The notes under the pieces were generated by a model. The model was not told the DNA's origin and did no database searches. It saw nothing but the letters and a program-made list of their open reading frames with translations. Below, piece after piece: positions 8,034 through 15,550 of a stretch of DNA of 64,000 nt. Position 1 is the first letter of the stretch; the number at the start of each line of letters is the position of its first letter. The position numbers were made by a program, and so were the translations under genes. The stretch comes from Leptospira harrisiae (lineage in GTDB: Bacteria; Spirochaetota; Leptospiria; Leptospirales; Leptospiraceae): the NCBI RefSeq assembly GCF_002811945.1, contig NZ_NPDX01000007.1, positions 62,001-126,000 on the forward strand. The letters are read 5' to 3'.

Positions 8034-8549
8034 TTACTTTTGGGGAGTAGGGAATTTTTCCAACAATAAAATCAAATACAACCTACCCATATACTCTTCG
8101 CCTCTTCTTTCTTTAAGATTAAAGATAAGTATGTATTGGCGAAAATGTTCTAAGGATATAGGAACGAGTTTATGATTTAAGTTTTCAGGTGGTAAGATAT
8201 CGATTTCGTAACGCCCCAGTCTCATTTCTGTAATTAATTTTCCAGCGATTTGGTTTGCAAATTCCATCATGATGGAAGCGGAATGAGATCGGGATGTTGG
8301 ATCGATTTGAAATGCTTTGGCAATTTTTGGTAGGAGTTTTAGTTTTGTATATCCATCCAATGCAAGATAAACTTTTCCATTGATATCACCCACAAATTCA
8401 ACAAGAGTACAATTTTCAAAACATAAACCTTCATTTTTGGAAGGACCATACGCTTCTCTTTCTGCATAAACCAAAAGCGTTTTTTGAAAATGTTCCGGTA
8501 ATACTTGCGAAACTGTCAGGATAAACTTTTCGTCAATTAATGGATCCAT
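8034..8549 (-). CDS. CheX-type chemotaxis phosphatase
   Basis: This is a 171-residue CheC/CheX-fold protein. The motif FVGDINGKVYLALD, then MMEFANQIAGKLITEM, places the E-x2-N catalytic pair of CheX phosphatases (Glu96, Asn99) on the expected helix, so it could dephosphorylate CheY-P or another receiver domain. There is a single copy of the E-x2-N motif, as in CheX rather than CheC. The start codon follows the stop of the upstream GAF/GGDEF-like gene with no gap (TAA-ATG). No receiver protein is encoded nearby, so its partner is not visible here. Confidence 0.75.
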   Translation of the reverse strand: MDPLIDEKFILTVSQVLPEHFQKTLLVYAEREAYGPSKNEGLCFENCTLVEFVGDINGKVYLALDGYTKLKLLPKIAKAFQIDPTSRSHSASIMMEFANQIAGKLITEMRLGRYEIDILPPENLNHKLVPISLEHFRQYILIFNLKERRGEEYMGRLYLILLLEKFPTPQK

Positions 8550-9683
8550 TTAGGCTGCGTGGTAGAGGATACTCTCTTCTAATGATTTGTATGCGACTTT
8601 GATCCAAATATCAAATTTGATTTCGGTATTGGATAAGTTAGAGAAACCGAGAGCCACCTCTGATGGATATCCCAGACTATCGAGTTCTTCAATGAACTGT
8701 TTGAAAAAATCAGAAAAATCATCAAGTTTGTCATTGGAAATGATACTTGCATATAAGTTATCTTCTAATTGGTACAAACCTAAACCAAGGACTGCATTTT
8801 GTTTTCCGAGTAAATTTAGGCCAATGGCAATTTCTGATTGGAAGTTGGTATCAATGAATTTAAAAAGAATTAGAGTAACTTTTTCTTTTGATTCATATGT
8901 TGATTTAGCCATCCCGTAAAAGTGAGATACATTAAAAAGTTTTGAAATAGGATGTTTCGTTACTTTTGCATATTCTCTTTTGGTCATAATCTTTTCAGAA
9001 ATGATAGTTGACTTTTCCCAGTAGGATTGTATATCCGATTCCTTCCAAGATTCTTTAGTTGAAAAACATAAAAATCCAAATAAATGTGCATTCATTGTTA
9101 GAGGAATGTATAACTTTCGTTTATCGAATGAAATGGCAGGAAGAAGCTCTTTGATTCTTCCTTCTTCGTATTCTTCCCATTCCACAGGATTGTCATCGGT
9201 CTCCACCATCATTCCCGCTTTTTGCCAATAACATTCTTTAAATTCGTTTCCATCAAAATAAAAATATTGGATGGAGGTAAGTTTTTCAGTTAAAAATGGA
9301 AATGGAAACTCTTTGACTGTTTCACAAAACACTGCCCTTGTTTCTGAATGGATAGATTCTCTTGCAAGCAAAACTGGATCCTTTTTCCAAAGAATTTCTT
9401 TTGGTTTTGGTTCTGCATTGGATGCTTCGATTGGTAAAGAGGAATCTGTATCAAATACGATATCTGGTTTTGGTGTTGGATCTAATGAATAGTTTGGATC
9501 TGCATTACGACTAGATTGGGAAAAAACCGATTCTGGTTTTTGGAAATCCAAACTATATAAAAACAAAGTGAGTAACAAACAAGAAACCGTGAGGAGAGTA
9601 AAACTCACCCAGGAAAAATAAAATGTATATTGAAGGATGACACCAATGATAAAAAAAATTGTAGGAATTGTATATCGTTTCAT
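8550..9683 (-). CDS. Membrane protein with GAF-like and degenerate GGDEF-like domains
   Basis: This is a 377-residue protein. Two membrane segments lie at about residues 5-45, followed by a low-complexity acidic linker, a GAF-like alpha/beta domain (about 120-235), and a C-terminal 130-residue domain whose spacing resembles GGDEF (KVTLILFKFIDTN at the DxD region, ALGFSNL near the end). The GG(D/E)EF signature itself is not present, so it is not expected to make c-di-GMP. It is the first gene of the minus-strand operon with CheX, hydrolase and FapA-like. The GGDEF relationship is a weak pattern match and could be wrong. Confidence 0.6.
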   Translation of the reverse strand: MKRYTIPTIFFIIGVILQYTFYFSWVSFTLLTVSCLLLTLFLYSLDFQKPESVFSQSSRNADPNYSLDPTPKPDIVFDTDSSLPIEASNAEPKPKEILWKKDPVLLARESIHSETRAVFCETVKEFPFPFLTEKLTSIQYFYFDGNEFKECYWQKAGMMVETDDNPVEWEEYEEGRIKELLPAISFDKRKLYIPLTMNAHLFGFLCFSTKESWKESDIQSYWEKSTIISEKIMTKREYAKVTKHPISKLFNVSHFYGMAKSTYESKEKVTLILFKFIDTNFQSEIAIGLNLLGKQNAVLGLGLYQLEDNLYASIISNDKLDDFSDFFKQFIEELDSLGYPSEVALGFSNLSNTEIKFDIWIKVAYKSLEESILYHAA

Positions 9684-9685
9684 GG

Positions 9686-9712
9686 TTACTTAGCCGTTAC
9701 TTACTATAACGG
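9686..9712. promoter_or_regulatory. Direct repeat and inverted repeat upstream of divergent genes
   Basis: TTACTTA occurs at 9686-9692 and again at 9697-9703, 11 bases (one helical turn) apart. CCGTTA (9694-9699) and TAACGG (9707-9712) form an inverted repeat. The cluster lies just before the start of the minus-strand operon and about 50 bases before the methyltransferase start, so it may be an operator or leader structure. Confidence 0.3.
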
Positions 9713-9760
9713 GTAAAATGGGGATTCGCTGAACTGATTTTCCCTTTCCGCTAGGGGCAA

Positions 9761-10501
9761 ATGAAACTCTATTCCGAATTGGCCGAATACTATTTTACCA
9801 TCGAAGAAGCAAGCCGCAAGTTTTCGGAAGAGATCCTCTTCCTTCGGGATACATTTAAGCGACATAAAATACACACAGTATTAGACATCGGTTGTGGGAC
9901 AGGGGAACATATCAAAGAACTACAGGGAATGGGTTTTAAACCACTCGGTGTAGATGGTTCGCCACGGATGTTGGAAATTGCCAAAGTCCGATTTCCTCAT
10001 TGCCAATTTGAATTGGGTAAAATGGAAGCATATGTCGCCAAACAACCAGTTGACGCCGTCATTTGTTTATATGGAACCTTTAATTATCTCATCAACGATG
10101 ATTTAGTTCAAAATTTTTTGCGGAATTGTCATAAAAACTTAAAACAGGCAGGTCTTTTGGTTTTAGAGATTTGGAATGCTGATCCAATACACAGAATCAA
10201 ACGAAAACCCATCACCACTGTGAGTAATGTGCGCCAAGGGGCAACATCCATTCGTAGGAATCGAGGATTTCGACTAACAAGAGCAGATGACGTGGCCATT
10301 GTAGAAGTGAACTATGTATATAATCTAAACCAGAAAGATTTAAAAGACAAACATACTATGCGTGTGTTTCATTTTCCACAAGTTCGAAATTTCTTAGACG
10401 ATAATAAGTTTGATGTTCTCCATGTTTATAGCAACTACGACGGTGAAAAATATATAAAAACCGGCGCAAGGATGCTCATCGTAGCTAAAAAGAGGTCTTG
10501 A
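9761..10501 (+). CDS. SAM-dependent methyltransferase, class I
   Basis: This is a 246-residue Rossmann-fold methyltransferase. Motif I is VLDIGCGTGEHI (residues 40-51), followed by GVDGSPRMLEIAK (motif II) and DAVICLYGTFNYL (motif IV region). The C-terminal half has the extra beta strands seen in small-molecule methyltransferases of the UbiE/methyltransferase-25 type. The substrate cannot be read from the sequence. The gene stands alone: it diverges from the minus-strand operon and precedes lpd by 43 bases. Confidence 0.8.
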   Translation: MKLYSELAEYYFTIEEASRKFSEEILFLRDTFKRHKIHTVLDIGCGTGEHIKELQGMGFKPLGVDGSPRMLEIAKVRFPHCQFELGKMEAYVAKQPVDAVICLYGTFNYLINDDLVQNFLRNCHKNLKQAGLLVLEIWNADPIHRIKRKPITTVSNVRQGATSIRRNRGFRLTRADDVAIVEVNYVYNLNQKDLKDKHTMRVFHFPQVRNFLDDNKFDVLHVYSNYDGEKYIKTGARMLIVAKKRS

Positions 10502-10526
10502 CTTTCTTTTTTTCGTACGGTATCCC
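10498..10526 (+). promoter_or_regulatory. Possible sigma-70 promoter of lpd
   Basis: TTGACT at 10498-10503 overlaps the stop of the methyltransferase gene. After a 17-base T-rich spacer comes TATCCC at 10521-10526, a weak -10. The distance to the lpd start codon is 18 bases. Confidence 0.3.
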
Positions 10527-10544
10527 AATCTATCGGGAGAACCT

Positions 10545-11972
10545 ATGTCTAGTCCAAACCATTTCCAAGTCATCGTCATTGGAGGAGGGCCCGGCGGTTA
10601 TGTCGCTGCCATCCGTGCCGCACAATTAGGTTTACAAACTTGTATTGTGGAACGCGAAAAACTCGGTGGAGTGTGTTTGAACTGGGGTTGTATTCCCACC
10701 AAAGCCCTGTTAGAAAGTGCACATGTATTAGAACATTTAAAACATGCAGCCAGTTTCGGCTTGTCCTGCGACAATATCAAAGCCGATTTTGATGCTGTCA
10801 TCAAACGTTCTCGGTCTGTGGCAGACCAAATGGCCAAGGGTGTTGAGTTTCTCATGAAGAAAAACAAAATCACCGTGGTCAGTGGTGAGGCTAGTTTTCT
10901 TAATTCTAAAACTATCCAAGTGAAGCCGAGTTCCGGAGAAGTTTCCACATATACTTCCGATTTTTACATTTTAGCTGTGGGTGCCAAAAACAAAGCCCTC
11001 CCTTTTTTGCCTTTTGACGGCAAACGTGTGTTATCTGCAAGAGATGCCATGATTGAACCAAAGGTGATTCCAAACCTTGCCATCATTGGAGCAGGTGCCA
11101 TTGGAGTGGAGTTCGCCGATTTTTATGCGAGTATGGGTTCTAAGGTAACCGTCATTGAATTCCAAGACCATTTACTTCCCAATGAAGATTTGGAAATTTC
11201 TGGTGTTTTAGAAAGAAGTTTTAAAAAACGAGGGATTGAACAGTATCTAAGCCATGGAGTGGAAACGGCTTCCGTCACCGATGCGGGAGTGGAACTTATT
11301 TTGTTAGATCGTAAATCGGCAAAAAAAGAAAAGTTAAACTTTGATAAGGTGATAGTTGGGGTGGGAATATCGCCTAATACTAGTAATATTGGTTTAGATG
11401 AAATTGGAATCAAACTAAAAAATGGATTTGTGGATTTTGTCGGAAACTACCGTTCGACGGTGGATCATATTTATGCCATTGGGGATTGTATTGCTACCCC
11501 GGCTCTTGCTCATGTGGCCAGTGCCGAAGGGATTCGTGCGGCAGAAGATATCTCTGTGCGAGTCGGTAACCCCCATCATCTACAAATTTCCAAACTCAAC
11601 TATTCTTATATTCCAGGATGTACGTATTGCCATCCAGAAGTGGCAAGTGTGGGCCTTACGGAAGAAAAAGCAAAAGCCATGGGATATGAAATCACTGTTG
11701 GTAAATTTCCTTTCACCGCGAGTGGTCGAGCACAGGCCCAAGGGGATACAACAGGAATGGTAAAAATTGTCTCTGATAAAAAACACGGGGAAATTCTAGG
11801 AGCCCATATTATAGGAAGTGGCGCCACTGAAATGATCGCAGAACTGACACTAGGTGCCAATATGGAAATCACAGTTCGAGAACTTGCTAACACCATTCAT
11901 GCACATCCAACGTTATCGGAAGGAATTATGGAAAGTGCCGCAGCGGTGCTTGGGGAAGCGATTAATATTTAG
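10545..11972 (+). CDS. lpdA: Dihydrolipoyl dehydrogenase (E3)
   Basis: This is a 475-residue flavoprotein of the pyridine nucleotide-disulfide oxidoreductase family. It reoxidises lipoamide in 2-oxo acid dehydrogenase complexes and the glycine cleavage system. Visible parts are the FAD site VIGGGPGGYVAAI (residues 11-23), the redox pair GGVCLNWGCIPTK (Cys44, Cys49), the NAD site IIGAGAIGVEFA (about 180), the second FAD motif YAIGDC, and the interface catalytic HAHPTLSEGI near the C-terminus. Length and motifs are complete. No E1 or E2 gene is adjacent, so it is a stand-alone E3. A clear ribosome site (GGGAGA) precedes the ATG. Confidence 0.95.
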   Translation: MSSPNHFQVIVIGGGPGGYVAAIRAAQLGLQTCIVEREKLGGVCLNWGCIPTKALLESAHVLEHLKHAASFGLSCDNIKADFDAVIKRSRSVADQMAKGVEFLMKKNKITVVSGEASFLNSKTIQVKPSSGEVSTYTSDFYILAVGAKNKALPFLPFDGKRVLSARDAMIEPKVIPNLAIIGAGAIGVEFADFYASMGSKVTVIEFQDHLLPNEDLEISGVLERSFKKRGIEQYLSHGVETASVTDAGVELILLDRKSAKKEKLNFDKVIVGVGISPNTSNIGLDEIGIKLKNGFVDFVGNYRSTVDHIYAIGDCIATPALAHVASAEGIRAAEDISVRVGNPHHLQISKLNYSYIPGCTYCHPEVASVGLTEEKAKAMGYEITVGKFPFTASGRAQAQGDTTGMVKIVSDKKHGEILGAHIIGSGATEMIAELTLGANMEITVRELANTIHAHPTLSEGIMESAAAVLGEAINI

Positions 11973-11985
11973 GGGGTGGGGGGGA

Positions 11986-12288
11986 ATGTTGAAACGATCG
12001 TTAATTCTGACAGTATTTCTCATCTCTCTATTAAGTCTGGATTTATTTCCCGAAAGCAAAATGATGAAAGACCAAATTGATTTTTCTAAAGAAAAACCTG
12101 TACATCCATTTTACGATAAGTTTGGTCAAAATGGAAACTTGAATTGCAAAGAGAAACAGCAGTGTATGTCGAACTGTACAAGTGCTGTGTTTGTATTTAC
12201 CGAAAAGTATCGCAACGCGGGATCGGCTAGGCAAGGTTGTATTGCTGAGTGTAACCAAATCCTTTGTTTACAAGAAGATAAAAAATAA
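11986..12288 (+). CDS. Small secreted Cys-containing protein
   Basis: This is a 100-residue protein with an N-terminal signal sequence (residues 1-22, basic start, LILTVFLISLLSL core). The mature part has five cysteines (CKEKQQC, NC, GC-IAEC, LC). No lipobox is evident, so it is probably periplasmic or exported, possibly with disulfides. The ATG at 11986 has a very strong purine ribosome site (GGGGGGA) right upstream and lies 14 bases after lpd. I do not recognise the family. Confidence 0.7.
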   Translation: MLKRSLILTVFLISLLSLDLFPESKMMKDQIDFSKEKPVHPFYDKFGQNGNLNCKEKQQCMSNCTSAVFVFTEKYRNAGSARQGCIAECNQILCLQEDKK

Positions 12289-12293
12289 ATCCC

Positions 12294-12356
12294 CCGCGCC
12301 AGCGATTGCAGCGGAAATCCTTTTGCGAATGCAAAAGATTGGAGCGGAAAGCGCGG
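12294..12356. repeat. Structured intergenic element with paired direct repeats and nested hairpin
   Basis: Outer arms CCGCGC (12294-12299) and GCGCGG (12351-12356) enclose two direct repeats, GATTGCAGCGGAAA (12304-12317) and GATTGGAGCGGAAA (12337-12350). Between them is a hairpin CTTTTGC (12320-12326), loop GAAT, GCAAAAG (12331-12337), extended by AAT/ATT around a bulged C. It sits between two convergent genes and is not coding. The sequence type resembles a widespread intergenic repeat I recall from other bacterial genomes; that part needs a search. Confidence 0.6.
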
Positions 12357-12429
12357 TCGTTTCAGTTTGGTATTGAATTCACCTAACCAATTCGAGGCGC
12401 CCCATTCTTTAATCTTATCCAAAACTATC

Positions 12430-13275
12430 TTAGTTTTCCTTTATCTCCAAACATCGTTTCATCCAGTCCCAAGTTTCTTTTGGTCTTTCGAAAGGAAAAA
12501 AATGTGTGAAGCCGGGGAAGATCGTGACATCGGACTTGGGATGTTTTTTTGTTAGGAGGTAGGCATACTTCGGGCTACAGACTTCGAATTTTTCTGGGAT
12601 GGCGATATGGTTTTCTGTTTTGATTCCATAAAAGTTTTTGAAGACATGGAAGTGGGCGTGGCTAAAGATCCTTGCTTCGACTCTTGGATCACAACATAGT
12701 TTGACTTCTGCGTCGTGGCCAGTACTCTCAAAACAAGAGTTTAGATAATCTTCGAAGATGGATGGTTCGAAGTTGGCAAAGGCCGGGAACTTTCGAAATG
12801 ACCGCCTAACAAGCTCTATAGATTTGAAATGAGTTCGTCTTTTTTTGGCACCTTTTGCCAAAGGGTTTTCTAAAAACTTAGAAAGAAAAATGAGTTTCCA
12901 ACCTAAGATGACGGGATCCATCGCTAAAACTTTATCAAAACGATCTGGTTCTTTTGCTGCTGCAAGTAACGAGGAAGCACCGCCGAGTGAGTGGCCAATG
13001 ATATTTGTTTTGGATATGGATTCATGGTCGAGAAGTGCGAGGATTTGGTCTCGAAACACATTCCAATTATTAAATTTTAAACTAAACTCGGAGCGTCCAT
13101 GTCCTAAAAAATCAGGAGCGATGACTCGGTAGTGTTTTGATAATAATTGAAAGTAATAATTGTAACAGCCGGCACTATAACCATTGGCATGACAGAAAAC
13201 GAGAACGGGACCCGGGGTTTCCGAATCTAAGTAAGCACATTCCCAGTTTCTGAACCTAAAGGATTTTTGTTTCAT
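12430..13275 (-). CDS. Alpha/beta hydrolase
   Basis: This is a 281-residue classical alpha/beta hydrolase. Motifs in order are VFCHANGYSAGCY (oxyanion loop), PDFLGHGRS, the nucleophile elbow GHSLGGAS, and the terminal His in FTHFFPFE. The HANG variant of the HG motif is frequent among lipid- and ester-hydrolases of this fold. I start it at ATG 13275 (MKQKSF) because the longer frame begins with a TTG inside the start region of the divergent transporter gene. No signal peptide, so cytoplasmic. Substrate unknown. Confidence 0.8.
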   Translation of the reverse strand: MKQKSFRFRNWECAYLDSETPGPVLVFCHANGYSAGCYNYYFQLLSKHYRVIAPDFLGHGRSEFSLKFNNWNVFRDQILALLDHESISKTNIIGHSLGGASSLLAAAKEPDRFDKVLAMDPVILGWKLIFLSKFLENPLAKGAKKRRTHFKSIELVRRSFRKFPAFANFEPSIFEDYLNSCFESTGHDAEVKLCCDPRVEARIFSHAHFHVFKNFYGIKTENHIAIPEKFEVCSPKYAYLLTKKHPKSDVTIFPGFTHFFPFERPKETWDWMKRCLEIKEN

Positions 13276-13323
13276 TTTTCTATTTGACCCTTCCCGATTT
13301 AGATCGGATTTTGTCTCTATCCC

Positions 13324-13713
13324 ATGCAATTCCAGGTCATCCTCTTCTTCTGTATAGCCGTATTCTTCAACGCATTGGCTAATATTTTAATCAAATCATC
13401 TTCCTTACAAGACCAACACAAAACGTTGTCAGGTGGTCTTTGGGATACAATCTTTACTGTTTTTAATCCATACTTTATTGGCGGGCTCGCAAGTTTTGGT
13501 TTGGCTCTCCTTGGATACAGATATGTTTTAGGGAAAGGTTTGAAACTCTCACTCGCCTATCCTGTGTTTACTTCTAGTGGATTTATCATTGTACTCATTG
13601 CATCATCTCTCTTTTTTAAAGAAAGGTTGAATTTGACGCAGTGGATTGGAATTGCTTTTATCTTGATTGGTGTTTGGCTTACCGCCTTGCAGATGTTTGA
13701 TGTTAAATCTTGA
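13324..13713 (+). CDS. SMR / EamA-like small membrane transporter
   Basis: This is a 129-residue protein with four predicted membrane helices (about 4-22, 45-65, 72-95, 102-122). The pattern of the small multidrug resistance / EamA superfamily is visible: LSLAYPVFTSSGFIIVLIASSLFFKERLN, then WIGIAFILIGVWL. The length fits the four-helix SMR type, which works as a dimer. Some members flip undecaprenyl-linked sugars (ArnE/F type). The gene is translationally coupled (TTGA) to a sulfatase-fold enzyme, which fits envelope lipid or polysaccharide modification better than drug export. Confidence 0.7.
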   Translation: MQFQVILFFCIAVFFNALANILIKSSSLQDQHKTLSGGLWDTIFTVFNPYFIGGLASFGLALLGYRYVLGKGLKLSLAYPVFTSSGFIIVLIASSLFFKERLNLTQWIGIAFILIGVWLTALQMFDVKS

Positions 13714-15509
13714 AATCTAAATACTTTTTTCAAACTTTTAAATTTCTCACTTTTTTTATATTCTTTCTTTTCTTTATTCTTTGTAAAAAAACAGATTCAG
13801 GGCTTAGTTCTGGATCTGGTCCCATTTCTAAACAAACTCGTCCGAATGTCATTTGGATTGTGATTGATTCCCTAAGAGGGGATATCATTGGTCATTACGG
13901 CGTGACACCTAACTTGGATTTGTTGAAGAAAGAGGCGATTTCCTTCGATTACCATTTAGTGAACGCAGCCTGGACAAGGCCTTCCACTTTGGTGTTTTTT
14001 ACAGGCAAGTATGCGTCAGCCAATCCTGTTAATTTTTGGGATTATCCTACCACAAAAGCAGAGGTAGAGGCATTTTATCGGACAGAAAAAAGTCCACTGC
14101 CAAAACTTTTGAAAGACCATTCCTTTGTGACTTATATGGTGGGGAACAATCCATTTTTAACAGATAAATTTGGATTGGGGGTGGACGTCGGCTTTGACCA
14201 GTTATACGACTTTTCCAATTATAACGAAGACACAAAAAAAATTACTAAAAAAACATTTGAAGTATTAGAAGAAGTTTCTGTAGATCAAAAACCGTTTTTT
14301 TTGTTTTTAAATTATAACGACCCGCACAAACCTTACACTCCACCAGAAGGATTTACCAATCGGATCCAAACCAAAGAAATTTTGGATGAACGAAAAAGGA
14401 ATTATTTGGGTGAAGTTGCTTTTGTGGATGAGGAACTTGGGAAAGTTTTTTTAGAACTAAAAAACAAAAATCTTTGGGAGAAGACTCTTGTCCTCATCAC
14501 AGCTGACCACGGTGAGGTGATGAATGTGGCCCATGCGATTTCTCCTTTTACGGGAACCAATACATACTATGGCCATGGGCAAGATTTGTTTTTGGAGAAC
14601 ATCCATGTTCCCCTATTAATTAAATTGCCGGGTAAATCTCAGAAACAATCGATTTCTGCTATGACAAGGTCGATTGATTTATACCCAACCATTTTGGATT
14701 ATACTGGGTTAAACATTCCTAGGTCGGTGCAAGGGAAATCACTTCGATCACTCATTGAAAATACAGAAACCACAAAACGAACGTACTATGGGGAGACTAG
14801 GTTTACGCAAGGGTATGGAGAAGGAAATGAGTTTCTTTTGCAAAGGTCTTACCGTTTCCATGAACTCGGAAAATTTTGGCAAGGTTCCGTGGGGAGTGAG
14901 TTTTATTTGTATTCGGATTCCAAAAAAGATCCGAACCAAGAAAATCCATTAAGAATCACAAACATTGCTGCCATAAGGGATATGAAATTACAACCTGATT
15001 TGGAAAAAAAAATTCTCAGGTTTTGGAAACAAATTCGTTCGATGGAACCGAAACTCCCTTTGTATCATCTATCGATCCAGCCGGAATCAAAGGATACAGA
15101 AATTCAGATTCGTGTCCCAAGTGGAACCATTCGGATGGCCTCTTACCCGGAGGATGTTATTTTGAAAGAATCAGGTAAGTTGGTACAAATCCAAACCAAA
15201 CGAAAAGAACCTTTTGAAATTAGTTTTGAAGTGTATCCCGATGTCAGTTTTCCAGAATTTACTGTTTGGTTTTCTAAAAAACAAATCCCCAAATCTGAAA
15301 TTTTGACAGGGTATTTTGGTGTGAGTTTGGCATCTTGTCAGACCAACTGTGATTTGTTATACGAGTCAGGCACAAAAAAACCAGTGATCACTCCCAAAAC
15401 AAAAGTTTATTTTTGGAAAGAGGGTGGCCAAAAAAAATCTTATTCATCCAAACAAGAATTGGGAACCGATGCCTTAGAGATTTTAAAAAAACAAGGTTAC
15501 GTGCAGTAG
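13710..15509 (+). CDS. Sulfatase-fold lipoprotein lacking the formylglycine Cys
   Basis: This is a 599-residue protein of the alkaline phosphatase / sulfatase superfamily. It starts with a hydrophobic segment and a lipobox ending at Cys25 (FILC). PNVIWIVIDSLRGD (metal site, Asp53) comes next, then the nucleophile region AAWTRPSTLVFFTGKY, later NYNDPHKPYTPPEGF and TADHGE. Arylsulfatases have C/S-x-P-S-R at the nucleophile; here the position holds Thr89 within WTRPS, as in phosphoethanolamine or phosphoglycerol transferases, so sulfatase activity is unlikely. The C-terminal 180 residues are a beta-rich extension. The start is TTG overlapping the TGA of the SMR gene; no ATG offers a better N-terminus. 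Confidence 0.75.
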   Translation: MKSKYFFQTFKFLTFFIFFLFFILCKKTDSGLSSGSGPISKQTRPNVIWIVIDSLRGDIIGHYGVTPNLDLLKKEAISFDYHLVNAAWTRPSTLVFFTGKYASANPVNFWDYPTTKAEVEAFYRTEKSPLPKLLKDHSFVTYMVGNNPFLTDKFGLGVDVGFDQLYDFSNYNEDTKKITKKTFEVLEEVSVDQKPFFLFLNYNDPHKPYTPPEGFTNRIQTKEILDERKRNYLGEVAFVDEELGKVFLELKNKNLWEKTLVLITADHGEVMNVAHAISPFTGTNTYYGHGQDLFLENIHVPLLIKLPGKSQKQSISAMTRSIDLYPTILDYTGLNIPRSVQGKSLRSLIENTETTKRTYYGETRFTQGYGEGNEFLLQRSYRFHELGKFWQGSVGSEFYLYSDSKKDPNQENPLRITNIAAIRDMKLQPDLEKKILRFWKQIRSMEPKLPLYHLSIQPESKDTEIQIRVPSGTIRMASYPEDVILKESGKLVQIQTKRKEPFEISFEVYPDVSFPEFTVWFSKKQIPKSEILTGYFGVSLASCQTNCDLLYESGTKKPVITPKTKVYFWKEGGQKKSYSSKQELGTDALEILKKQGYVQ

Positions 15510-15550
15510 TTGGATCAATTGTTTGGTCTATTTAATTTGTATGATTCGAA

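Noticed and set aside
12430..13275. A longer start at 13329 for the hydrolase
   Set aside because: It would begin with TTG inside the start of the divergent transporter gene and add residues outside the fold.
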